Below, piece after piece: positions 23,828 to 30,852 of a stretch of DNA of 32,412 bases. The stretch spans positions 1-32,412 of the forward strand of contig MVZM01000021.1 of NCBI GenBank assembly GCA_002068415.1, in the 5' to 3' direction. Origin of the DNA: Tenericutes bacterium ADurb.BinA124. GTDB taxonomy: Bacteria > Bacillota_I > Bacilli_A > ML615J-28 > CAG-698. Positions within the stretch are counted from its first letter, which is position 1; each line of letters starts with the position of its first letter. The notes below the pieces were generated by a model. The model ran no database searches. It saw nothing but the letters and a program-made list of their open reading frames with translations, and was not told the DNA's origin. A program made the translations under genes and the position numbers.

Positions 23828-24733
23828 TCAATTCCTTAAAATGGCTTTGTTGTCCTTCACAAAGACACCTTTAACGGAAGCCACTAATTTACTAAAACGG
23901 GTAAAGCCCAGTTCTTGAAAATCAAAATCCGGATTCATCTTTTCCAGTTCTTCTTTGATTTTCGTTAACATCATTTCCTTTTTCTTGTTTCTATTAATAA
24001 TCTGAATAATGACTTCTCCAATATCTTTTAACGACAATTTAGTCTTTAAAACCACATAGGGAGTTTGTTTCTCCTGAACAATCGATAAATCACAAATCGT
24101 ATTGACTAAAGCCGATAAACTCTTCGCTCCATACTTCCGAGGATCAAAGTCTGAAAACCGGTTGACTAAAATGCCGCCTAAGACACTTAGGGGGATTTTA
24201 TTATCTACACCGCTTTCCACAATCACGCCTTTAATAATTGAAGCAATATCGGCATTGCCGGCACAAGTGGTTTCCGTCGGTTCTTCTTCGTGGCTTTCAT
24301 CTAAATATTCAAAGTATTTAAATTCATTGCAAGCATTCTTAAAAGCCGAAGAAACTTTTTTCTCACTACCAACGCCAATCACATGCATTCCCCCTTCTTT
24401 TAACTTCATGGCAAGCGGTGTAAAGTCGCTATCAGAAGTAACTAAAAAGAAGGAATTGACTTTTTGTTGATACATCATTTCCTGAGCATCAAGAGCCATC
24501 GCTAAATCAGCAGCATTTTTGCCGGTAGCGACATTGTATTGATGAACGGGCTTAATGGCATAGTCCAAAGCCATTTGATGCCATTCCGCTGATAGTTTTG
24601 AAACATCCCCATAAAAACGGGCAATGATGATTTTGCCGTATTTCGCAATCTCATTGATGACGGATTTAACATATTTGGGGGAAACATTCTCCGAATCAAT
24701 CATAAGGGCAATTTTAAATTCTTGTTTTTCCAT
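23828..24733 (-). CDS. NYN-domain (LabA/DUF88-type) RNase-like protein with LOTUS/OST-HTH domains
   Basis: A 301-residue cytoplasmic protein. The N-terminal NYN (PIN-like) domain, about 1-145, carries the acidic metal site: Asp13 in MIDSENV, Asp76 in KNAADLAMALD, and Asp101/Asp103 in TSDSDFTPL. This implies an Mg-dependent RNase. It is followed by an OST-HTH/LOTUS module at about 165-235 (IPLSVLGGIL, FDPRKYGAKSLSALV) and a second similar module to the end (FDFQELGFTRFSKLV). LOTUS domains bind RNA, often G-rich or structured. It is monocistronic: AGAGG before ATG 24733 and its own terminator. The cellular target is unknown. Confidence 0.9.
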   Translation of the reverse strand: MEKQEFKIALMIDSENVSPKYVKSVINEIAKYGKIIIARFYGDVSKLSAEWHQMALDYAIKPVHQYNVATGKNAADLAMALDAQEMMYQQKVNSFFLVTSDSDFTPLAMKLKEGGMHVIGVGSEKKVSSAFKNACNEFKYFEYLDESHEEEPTETTCAGNADIASIIKGVIVESGVDNKIPLSVLGGILVNRFSDFDPRKYGAKSLSALVNTICDLSIVQEKQTPYVVLKTKLSLKDIGEVIIQIINRNKKKEMMLTKIKEELEKMNPDFDFQELGFTRFSKLVASVKGVFVKDNKAILRN

Positions 24734-24866
24734 GTTTAACCTCTAAAGTCATTATACCATAATAATCCAAAAATTAACATGCATTTTTTCTTTCCATCCA
24801 AGCAATTTATCAGTCACATTAACATAAATCGAAGGTTTACACCTTTAGTTTCCTTTTTTTATAAAC

Positions 24867-24902
24867 AAAAAAAAGACTGAGTCGCAATAAGACTCAGCCT
24901 TT
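24867..24902 (-). terminator. Terminator of the perR-peroxiredoxin operon
   Basis: GACTGAGTC (24875-24883) and GACTCAGCC (24891-24899) form a stem with a seven-base loop, followed on the minus strand by eight T. The 133 bases between it and the NYN gene show no gene. Confidence 0.88.
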
Positions 24903-24940
24903 TGAAAAATAAAGAAGGAATATTTAAAGAAGTTTTTAGT

Positions 24941-25609
24941 TTACTTCTTTTCTTTGTTGAAACATAAGAACCAATCAAGACAATATTTGTTTTCATCTTG
25001 GGATTCCATACGCTGTTTAGCCACTCCGCACGAACCTGCCGTCGGAATAATCGTGTCTTGACCAGGACGCCAGTTAGCCGGGGTGGCGACCGAGTCACGG
25101 TCAGCTTTCTGCAAAGCTAAAATAATCCGTTTGATTTCATCAAAATTGCGACCAACAGCAGCCGGATAATAAAGGATGGTTCTGACAATGCCTTTAGGAT
25201 CAATGAAGAAAACCGCCCGCACCGCCTGCGTTGTCGATTGGCCTTGAATCATTCCATACTTGTTGGCAACATCCATTTTAATATCTTCAATTAAGGGGAA
25301 TTTAACTTCCACATTCTTCATTCCGTTCCATTCCAATTCTTGGATTTTTCTTAACCAAGCAATATGGGCATAGAGCGAATCAACACTTAAACCGACTAAT
25401 TCGGTATTAAGGGCCCTAAATTCATCCGCCATGGTGGCAAATGTCATAAATTCGGTGGTACATACCGGAGTAAAATCAGCCGGATGGGAGAATAAAATCA
25501 CCCATTTTCCTTGATAATCTTCGGGAAAATTAATTACTCCTTGGGTTGTTACCGCTTGAAAAGCGGGAGCAAGATCGCCGATTAACGGCATACGATTATT
25601 TTCGTTCAT
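24941..25609 (-). CDS. Peroxiredoxin (AhpC/Prx6-type)
   Basis: A 222-residue thiol peroxidase that reduces hydrogen peroxide and alkyl hydroperoxides. The peroxidatic Cys50 is in HPADFTPVCTTEF. The long C-terminal extension (NWRPGQDTIIPTAGSCGVA and further) with additional Cys residues near 194, 211 and 217 is typical of the archaeal/Prx6 class. There Cys residues in the tail can act in resolution. It overlaps the perR stop by four bases (ATGA at 25606-25609), so it is translationally coupled to its likely repressor. A PerR-like box stands before the operon. Length and motif are normal. Confidence 0.95.
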   Translation of the reverse strand: MNENNRMPLIGDLAPAFQAVTTQGVINFPEDYQGKWVILFSHPADFTPVCTTEFMTFATMADEFRALNTELVGLSVDSLYAHIAWLRKIQELEWNGMKNVEVKFPLIEDIKMDVANKYGMIQGQSTTQAVRAVFFIDPKGIVRTILYYPAAVGRNFDEIKRIILALQKADRDSVATPANWRPGQDTIIPTAGSCGVAKQRMESQDENKYCLDWFLCFNKEKK

Positions 25610-26046
25610 TTACTACCTCCTGAACTATTTTTATTACAACGAGAACAAGTCCCTTTTAAATAAACAAATTTTTGCTTAACAGAAAAACCAACGAGGGGCT
25701 TTTCTTTAATCGATGTTTCATCCAGCGGGAAATCATAGATTTCCCCGCAAGCATCACATTGAAAGTGGCCGTGGTCCGCAGTTACCATATCATAACGCAT
25801 CTGGCGCTCATCAATCCTAAGTGGTTTTACTAAGCCCGCAGTCACAAACAAATTGAGGGTGTTGTAAACTGTCGCTTTGGAGAGAGTTCCCAGTTCATCA
25901 TATAAATGCGAATACACTTCTTCCGCCGTCGGGTGATAGTGACTGACTAAGTAAGCCAATATTTGCAAACGCTGTAATGAGGGTTGAATTTGATATTTAA
26001 TTAACAGATTCTGTAAATCTTTTTGCTTCGTTTCTTTTAGACTCAT
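25606..26046 (-). CDS. perR: Fur-family peroxide repressor PerR
   Basis: This 146-residue Fur-family regulator has an N-terminal winged helix (residues ~10-80, with LSKATVYNTLNLFVTAGLV). It has a structural zinc site formed by Cys97/Cys100 (CDAC) and Cys134/Cys137 (CSRC). Candidate regulatory metal ligands match B. subtilis PerR: His37, Asp86, His92, His94 and Asp105, where the Asp rather than Glu in the last position favours PerR over Fur. Gene coupling to peroxiredoxin supports this. The leader is only about 20 bases and has no good ribosome site before ATG 26046. A PerR-like box lies in the leader, so it should repress itself and the peroxidase. Confidence 0.9.
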   Translation of the reverse strand: MSLKETKQKDLQNLLIKYQIQPSLQRLQILAYLVSHYHPTAEEVYSHLYDELGTLSKATVYNTLNLFVTAGLVKPLRIDERQMRYDMVTADHGHFQCDACGEIYDFPLDETSIKEKPLVGFSVKQKFVYLKGTCSRCNKNSSGGSK

Positions 26047-26053
26047 TCTAATT

Positions 26054-26100
26054 TTATAATCTTTCTAATATTATTCTATCATATTATCAGGCTTTGTCAA
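26054..26100 (-). promoter_or_regulatory. perR promoter with PerR-like box
   Basis: On the minus strand, TTGACA (26095-26100) and TAGAAT (26073-26078) are spaced by 16 bases within the end of pdxR. TTATAATCTTTCTAA (plus, 26054-26068) matches the PerR box TTATAATNATTATAA at all but two defined positions. It sits directly downstream of the -10, a repressing position. Confidence 0.65.
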
Positions 26101-27489
26101 GCATAATGCCCACGGCGTTTTTAATTTTGTCAGGGCAGTTTTTATTTGTTCTTCATTTAATCCGGAATAACCGATAACTAAACTTGTTGGGTAATTTGCT
26201 TCTTGGAAAGTAAACTCGCTTAAACCGAGAACTTTTATCTTGACCTTTTCCGCCGCTTTGATTAATGCTTCTTCGGTCGCCTTTTTAGTTGTCATCAAAA
26301 AATGAAGTCCGGCATCATAACCCTGAAGCAAAAAGCATTCATCAAGCCCTAATTCCCCAAAAACTTTTTGAAAGAAGCTTAAGCGGTTTTTATACACTTT
26401 GCGCATCCGATTTAAGTGGCGTTCAAAATGCCCACCCTCCATGAATTTTGCCAACACCCACTGTTCAAAATAAGGAACACTCGAACTATGGTAAGAAAAG
26501 CGTTCCAAAAACACTTGCAGCAAAGCTTCCGGTAAAACCATATAACTGATGCGCAGTGATGGGGCTAAACTTTTAGAAAACGAGTTCATGTAAATGACCT
26601 TTCCCAAGCCATCCAAGGATGAAAGGGCCGGAATAGGTTGACCAAGATAACGAAATTCACTATCATAATCATCTTCAATAATGAAACGCTTCTCCTTTAG
26701 TTTGGCCCAGTTGAGCAGTTCCAAGCGCCTTTGCAAGGGCATCACGATGCCCATCGGAAACTGATGGGAAGGCGTGACATGAACAACATCAATTTGTTTT
26801 TTACTTAACTCTTCAACCCTTAGTCCATGATCATCAAGATTGACATAGGAAAATAACAAATCCCAATTCCTAAAAAATTGGCTAATTTTCGGGTAGCCGG
26901 GATTTTCCATCCCATAATGGAGGGTGGTGCCCAGTAAAGGAATCAACAAAGCCAGTAAAGATTCCGTCCCCGAACCGACAACAATTTGTTCGGGACGACA
27001 GATAATCCCGCGAAAATTTTTTAAGTACTTGGCAATTTCAAGTCTTAATTCCTCAAGCCCCTGTTTATCAAACTGGTTAATGCCGACCTTTTGCGAATTT
27101 AGAGTTTCTCTCACCAGCTTTCCCCATAAAGCATGGGGAAAGAATGATTCATCAATCACATTTGTTTGAAAAGCCCATTGATAATCAAATAAGGTTTTTT
27201 CCTTAATTAAAGCTTTTGTTTTAAGAAAACTACCAATCAGCGGATGATCATAGGGTTCCACATAGAAGCCGCTTTTAGCTTTCGCTTTCAAATACCCTTC
27301 CATAACCAGTTGTTGATAAGCCGTATCAATCGTTACCTGACTGAGTTTTAAATGAGCGGACAAGGCCCGCTTTGAGGGCATTTTTTCGCCGGTTTTTAAC
27401 TGTCCGCTTTGGATCATCGTCTTTACAAACTCATAAAGTTGCCGATAAAGCGGTTGTTTTGCTTGTTTATCCGGATAAAAAGTTAACAT
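26071..27489 (-). CDS. pdxR: PdxR: MocR/GntR-type regulator with aminotransferase domain
   Basis: A 472-residue MocR-family regulator. The N-terminal GntR winged helix (~12-75, MPSKRALSAHLKLSQVTIDT) is joined to an aminotransferase fold I domain whose PLP lysine is Lys306 in NSFSKSLAP, with IEDDYDSEFRY (271-281) before it. It binds PLP and activates pdxS transcription when PLP is scarce while repressing itself. Divergent pdxS confirms the assignment. The start is ATG 27489 after GGAGG. Its stop is only 25 bases before perR, whose promoter overlaps the last codons. Confidence 0.93.
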   Translation of the reverse strand: MLTFYPDKQAKQPLYRQLYEFVKTMIQSGQLKTGEKMPSKRALSAHLKLSQVTIDTAYQQLVMEGYLKAKAKSGFYVEPYDHPLIGSFLKTKALIKEKTLFDYQWAFQTNVIDESFFPHALWGKLVRETLNSQKVGINQFDKQGLEELRLEIAKYLKNFRGIICRPEQIVVGSGTESLLALLIPLLGTTLHYGMENPGYPKISQFFRNWDLLFSYVNLDDHGLRVEELSKKQIDVVHVTPSHQFPMGIVMPLQRRLELLNWAKLKEKRFIIEDDYDSEFRYLGQPIPALSSLDGLGKVIYMNSFSKSLAPSLRISYMVLPEALLQVFLERFSYHSSSVPYFEQWVLAKFMEGGHFERHLNRMRKVYKNRLSFFQKVFGELGLDECFLLQGYDAGLHFLMTTKKATEEALIKAAEKVKIKVLGLSEFTFQEANYPTSLVIGYSGLNEEQIKTALTKLKTPWALCLTKPDNMIE

Positions 27490-27500
27490 TATTCCTCCAA

Positions 27501-27586
27501 CTGATATTATCGATAAAGACGAAACTGAGTCTTTTATTAATATCAGATTATGATATAATTATAGAGTAAAAACATTTAATAGTCAA
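27501..27586. promoter_or_regulatory. Overlapping divergent pdxR/pdxS promoters with large palindrome
   Basis: For pdxR (minus): TTGACT (27581-27586), 17 bases, TATAAT (27558-27563). For pdxS (plus): extended -10 TGATATAAT (27551-27559) with a weak -35 CTTTTA at 27531. The two -10 boxes overlap, so both cannot be used at once. CTGATATTA (27501-27509) pairs with TAATATCAG (27538-27546), and inside it AAAGAC (27515-27520) pairs with GTCTTT (27529-27534). This is the likely PdxR operator, covering the pdxS -35. Confidence 0.8.
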
Positions 27587-27600
27587 ATAAGGAGGAGCAT

Positions 27601-28476
27601 ATGGATAAAAATCGTCATGAATTTAATAAGCAATTAGCTTTAAAATTAAAGGGGGGCGTCATTATGGATGTTACGACCCCGGAACAAGCCAAAATCGCCC
27701 AAGCGGCCGGCGCTTGTGCCGTCATGGCTTTGGAACGTATTCCCGCCGATATCCGCGCTGCCGGGGGTGTATCACGTATGAGCGATCCGAAGATGATTAA
27801 AGCCATCCAAAAAGCCGTTTCTATTCCTGTTATGGCTAAAGTCAGGATTGGGCATTTTGTGGAAGCACAAATTTTGGAAGCCATCGGCATTGATTATGTT
27901 GATGAAAGTGAAGTTTTATCACCGGCTGACGATATTAATCATATCGATAAAACTGTTTTTAAAGTGCCGTTTGTCTGCGGAGCTAAAGACCTAGGTGAAG
28001 CCCTCCGCCGAATTTCGGAAGGCGCATCAATGATTAGAACCAAGGGCGAACCGGGAACCGGCGATATTATTCAAGCCGTTCGCCATTTGCGTTTAATCCA
28101 AGGCGAAATTCGGCGCGTGCAATCGATGCGCGAAGATGAATTATTCCGCTTACAAAAAGAATTAATGCTCTCCATGGATTTAATTAAATACATCCATACA
28201 TACGGTAAACTTCCGGTTGTCAACTTTGCGGCGGGCGGAATTGCTACTCCAGCCGATGCGGCTTTAATGATGCAACTGGGAGCCGAAGGCGTCTTTGTCG
28301 GTTCGGGAATTTTTAAATCGAACAACCCGGAAAAACGCGCGCATGCGATTGTGAAAGCAGTCGCAAATTATCAGGATGCGACAATCCTCGCAAAATTAAG
28401 TGAAGACTTAGGCGAAGCCATGGTTGGCATTAACGAACAAGAAATTAAGTTATTAATGGCCGAACGCGGTAAGTAA
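27601..28476 (+). CDS. pdxS: Pyridoxal 5'-phosphate synthase lyase subunit PdxS
   Basis: This 291-residue TIM-barrel enzyme makes PLP from ribose 5-phosphate, glyceraldehyde 3-phosphate and ammonia. Asp23 in VIMDVTT and the Schiff-base Lys80 in [10 protein letters not shown] are present, as is Lys147 in [11 protein letters not shown]. The phosphate loops [14 protein letters not shown] and GVFVGSGIF follow. The ATG at 27601 has GGAGGA. The ammonia-producing partner PdxT normally follows pdxS but is absent here; a terminator comes at once. PdxT must be elsewhere, or the cell uses free ammonia. The reading frame is intact and well conserved. Confidence 0.97.
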   Translation: MDKNRHEFNKQLALKLKGGVIMDVTTPEQAKIAQAAGACAVMALERIPADIRAAGGVSRMSDPKMIKAIQKAVSIPVMAKVRIGHFVEAQILEAIGIDYVDESEVLSPADDINHIDKTVFKVPFVCGAKDLGEALRRISEGASMIRTKGEPGTGDIIQAVRHLRLIQGEIRRVQSMREDELFRLQKELMLSMDLIKYIHTYGKLPVVNFAAGGIATPADAALMMQLGAEGVFVGSGIFKSNNPEKRAHAIVKAVANYQDATILAKLSEDLGEAMVGINEQEIKLLMAERGK

Positions 28477-28492
28477 GCTTACAGATGTACTG

Positions 28493-28530
28493 AACCCCTA
28501 AATCCGGACTAACCGGAGGAAGGGGTTTTA
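28493..28530 (+). terminator. Terminator of pdxS
   Basis: AACCCCT (28493-28499) pairs with AGGGGTT (28521-28527) and TCCGG (28503-28507) pairs with CCGGA (28513-28517) inside it, followed by TTTT. It stands 16 bases past the pdxS stop, where pdxT would be expected. Confidence 0.88.
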
Positions 28531-28607
28531 TTATGTCTAAGTACAACAAAGAATTTAAAAGCTCGTATTTTCCTATATTTAGTTTATAATATAGCTGGGG
28601 TATTAAA

Positions 28608-28843
28608 ATGCTACTAAATACCAAGCCAATAATTTCGATAACGGAAGCAAAGCAAAACTTTTCCAAAGCAACTAAATTAGTGGATAGGTATGGTCAAGTT
28701 ATAATTACCAAAAACAAGAAAGCGAAATATTTAATTACTAATCTAACACACAAGAATATGTAACGGAAGATGAACGAATTGAAATAATCTCGAAAAGAAT
28801 ACTAAATAAACATCTTAATGCTTTTAAAGAACTGGCAAAATAA
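28608..28843 (+). pseudogene. Frameshifted Phd/YefM-family antitoxin, no toxin
   Basis: ATG 28608, with GGGG seven bases upstream and TATAAT at 28585-28590, opens a 51-codon frame. It contains IISITEAKQNFSKATKLVDR and GQVIITKNKKAKYLIT, the DNA-binding half of a Phd/YefM antitoxin. The frame ends at TAA 28761. The expected second half is found one frame over: EYVTEDERIEIISKRILNKH, then a FKELAK tail to TAA 28841. A single-base shift in the ACACA stretch around 28746-28752 explains this. The antitoxin is therefore split, and no RelE/YoeB or Doc toxin gene follows. Either a sequencing error or a decayed toxin-antitoxin locus is possible. Confidence 0.75.
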
Positions 28844-28875
28844 AGCAATCAAGTTAGTTAACATATGCCCGATTA

Positions 28876-28916
28876 AAAACACCGATAATTTTGGATAAAG
28901 TTTTTATCGGTGTTTT
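28876..28916. terminator. Bidirectional terminator between antitoxin remnant and AAA ATPase
   Basis: A perfect 13-bp stem, AAAACACCGATAA (28876-28888) and TTATCGGTGTTTT (28904-28916), with a 15-base loop. T-rich flanks on both strands serve the minus-strand ATPase gene and the plus-strand antitoxin remnant. Confidence 0.87.
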
Positions 28917-28919
28917 CTT

Positions 28920-30290
28920 TTAATTCTGGATACTGGAAAAATCAAAATCAATTGTTTCAAAAGGAAGTTTGCTACTTTTCTTTAAAAAAGTAATCATATA
29001 AATAGGATAATAAAGGCGATTTTCTTTAACCATCACATTCTCATTTTGAAAAACATATGCTTTTTTGATAGCAAATTGGGGATTTCCCAACAGATTTGAT
29101 AAGGCATTATGGCGTTCATAATCTTTGCCCGATTTTACTTCAATGGGAATAATTTCTCCTTCGTTCTCAATTAAAAAATCGACTTCCCCTTGAGTTTTAC
29201 TATTCCAAAAATACAAGCGTTCAAAACCATGAGCATATAATTCTTTCGCAACGACATTTTCATAATATGCCCCAAAATTAATCGCTTTTTCTTTGGCTAA
29301 TATCTTGATTTGGATGCTCGGATCCATGCTCATATTAATGAGCATTCCACAGTCAATGTGAAACAGTTTAAACAAAGTTCGCTTTTTGCTGATGAGCAAA
29401 GGAATAACAGGCTTATCAACATTGTAGACCGGAATAGTAACACCGGCTTTCGCCAACCAAATAAAACTTTGTTCATATTTTCTAAATCTAAAGTTTTCAT
29501 TTAAATTTTTAAGAATAAAACGTTTGTTTTTACTATTTAATTCCGAAGGAATTAAATCATAAATCTCTTCAATAAAGAGTTTATTACTATCACTGTATTG
29601 ACTGATGTCTTTTTTATACAGCATATTGATATCATTGATGGTCTCATTAACTTTCTGCATATTTTTGGTTTCCAAATAAGTTACGACTACTTGCGGCATA
29701 CCCCCGATAATTAAATATAGCCTAAACAAATCCATTATTTTTTCATGAATGAAAGAATCAACAGGAGTCAATTCTTGAAAAGATGTGCGTAGATGGTTAA
29801 TAATCTGTTCGTTAGTATTAAAAGCCCACATAAATTCTTCAAAATCCAAAGGATGCATTTTGATGATTTTCATATATCCCGTCGGCCATGACTGAACATT
29901 TTGCAATTCAACTCCTAATAGTGAACCACTTAAGACAAACCGGTATTTAGTTTGCGTCGCCATAAACTTACTAAAAGTTATCATGTCATTTTCCTTAATC
30001 ATTTGAATCTCATCAAGAAAAATAAAGGTTTTTCCTTCTTCAATCGGCACGGATGTCAACAAGGATAACTTGAGCATGAAATCATCAACGCTTTTTATTT
30101 CCTTAAAAAGAGTTTGCGCTTCTAGTGATGATAACATATTGATTTCAATATAATTGGGATAATGTTTTTTTCCAAAAGCGCGGATAATGTAACTTTTTCC
30201 CACTTGTCGCGGGCCGTCAATTAACAAAACTTTGTTGTCAGCATTTTTATCCCATTCCACAATCTCATCATAAACTTTTCTTTTTAACAT
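28920..30290 (-). CDS. AAA ATPase with DUF4143 and PD-(D/E)xK-like C-terminus
   Basis: This is a 456-residue protein from ATG 30290, which is preceded by GGAGGG. An in-frame extension to 30461 is a lysine-rich translation of a tandem repeat and is rejected. Residues 26-33 are the Walker A GPRQVGKS, FIFLDEIQM is the Walker B, and FVLSGSLLGVEL follows. The C-terminal part is the DUF4143 region, ending in a nuclease-like GEVDFLI...PIEVKSG arrangement. These ATPases are common single genes in bacteria, often many copies per genome, with unknown function. Mobile-element or phage-defence links have been suggested. It has its own promoter and terminator. Confidence 0.88.
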   Translation of the reverse strand: MLKRKVYDEIVEWDKNADNKVLLIDGPRQVGKSYIIRAFGKKHYPNYIEINMLSSLEAQTLFKEIKSVDDFMLKLSLLTSVPIEEGKTFIFLDEIQMIKENDMITFSKFMATQTKYRFVLSGSLLGVELQNVQSWPTGYMKIIKMHPLDFEEFMWAFNTNEQIINHLRTSFQELTPVDSFIHEKIMDLFRLYLIIGGMPQVVVTYLETKNMQKVNETINDINMLYKKDISQYSDSNKLFIEEIYDLIPSELNSKNKRFILKNLNENFRFRKYEQSFIWLAKAGVTIPVYNVDKPVIPLLISKKRTLFKLFHIDCGMLINMSMDPSIQIKILAKEKAINFGAYYENVVAKELYAHGFERLYFWNSKTQGEVDFLIENEGEIIPIEVKSGKDYERHNALSNLLGNPQFAIKKAYVFQNENVMVKENRLYYPIYMITFLKKSSKLPFETIDFDFSSIQN

Positions 30291-30310
30291 GATATCCCTC
30301 CGTTTACCAT

Positions 30311-30339
30311 ATTTTATCACACACTTGCCGTTTTTCCAA
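30311..30339 (-). promoter_or_regulatory. Promoter of the AAA/DUF4143 gene
   Basis: On the minus strand, TTGGAA (30334-30339) and TAAAAT (30311-30316) are separated by 17 bases. The -35 lies inside the promoter-proximal copy of the tandem repeat, so every repeat copy carries a further -35-like TTGGAA. Confidence 0.5.
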
Positions 30340-30437
30340 GTCTTTTTTTCGCTTTTTTGCAGTTTTTCCAAGTCTTTTTTTCGCTTTTTTTGCAGTTTTT
30401 CCAAGGTGTTTTTCTTGGTTTTTGCAGTTTTTCCAAG
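30327..30437. repeat. Tandem 32-33-bp repeat, about 3.5 copies
   Basis: Units start at 30327, 30359, 30392 and 30424, each beginning GC(A/C)GTTTTTCCAAG and continuing with T-runs and CGC. Copies 1 and 2 are almost identical; copy 3 diverges in its second half and copy 4 is partial. On the minus strand each unit is purine-rich with A-tracts spaced about three helical turns apart, which should bend DNA. Confidence 0.88.
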
Positions 30438-30473
30438 AAAATAGCCATCTTGATTCCCCAAGATGGCTATTTT
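30438..30473 (-). terminator. Terminator of the antiporter/PII-like operon
   Basis: AAAATAGCCATCTTG (30438-30452) pairs perfectly over 15 bases with CAAGATGGCTATTTT (30459-30473), with a six-base loop. On the minus strand it follows the PII-like stop by a few bases and leads straight into the tandem repeat. Confidence 0.88.
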
Positions 30474-30478
30474 ATATT

Positions 30479-30826
30479 CTATTTAATTCCTAATGTTTCC
30501 ACATGCCCGACCGGAACGGTAAACATAAAACCAGCCTGGCGTTGTTTATCAGCTACAAAAATCTCATTGACAGCCTGCATCGTTTTTTCCAATAAGGCCT
30601 CTTCCTTAATCACCGTCATTATGGTTTTGTTATAAGGATTAGAGCCGGCTAAGAGATTTTTCAGCGAGCCGAATAAGGGAATACTGTCAATGCGGTTGTG
30701 GACAATCGCTGCCCCCATCCCTTGACTATCGATGATGGTCGCCCCGCCGACGCCCAAATGAACAAGTTTTCGCAAAACATCCTCTAAATATTCTTCTTGA
30801 TTTAAGATGATAAATAAAGCAACCAT
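30479..30826 (-). CDS. PII-like signalling protein paired with antiporter
   Basis: A 115-residue protein from ATG 30826 with AAAGGAG; an upstream in-frame start at 30853 has none. The ferredoxin-like pattern of a PII/CutA-type protein is visible: VALFIILNQEEYLEDVLRKL, GATIIDSQGMGAAI, then a T-loop-like NRIDSIPLFGSLKNLLAG, and TIMTVIKEEALLEKTMQAV. The GxxTIIDSxGMG part is typical of transporter-linked PII-like proteins. It probably binds a nucleotide and controls the antiporter encoded directly upstream. The nucleotide is not known. It is not clearly DarA/PstA, the c-di-AMP-binding PII-like protein, but the c-di-AMP riboswitch on its operon makes that ligand worth testing. Confidence 0.7.
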   Translation of the reverse strand: MVALFIILNQEEYLEDVLRKLVHLGVGGATIIDSQGMGAAIVHNRIDSIPLFGSLKNLLAGSNPYNKTIMTVIKEEALLEKTMQAVNEIFVADKQRQAGFMFTVPVGHVETLGIK

Positions 30827-30852
30827 ATTTTCTCCTTTTTCTTTACTATACA

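Noticed and set aside
24102..24470. 122-codon plus-strand open frame
   Set aside because: Antisense to the NYN-LOTUS gene, with no recognisable motif.
30327..30437. CRISPR array
   Set aside because: Units are contiguous with no spacers between them, so it is a simple tandem repeat.
30291..30461. 57-residue N-terminal extension of the AAA/DUF4143 protein
   Set aside because: It is a lysine-rich translation of the tandem repeat and part of a terminator, and the GGAGGG before ATG 30290 marks the real start.
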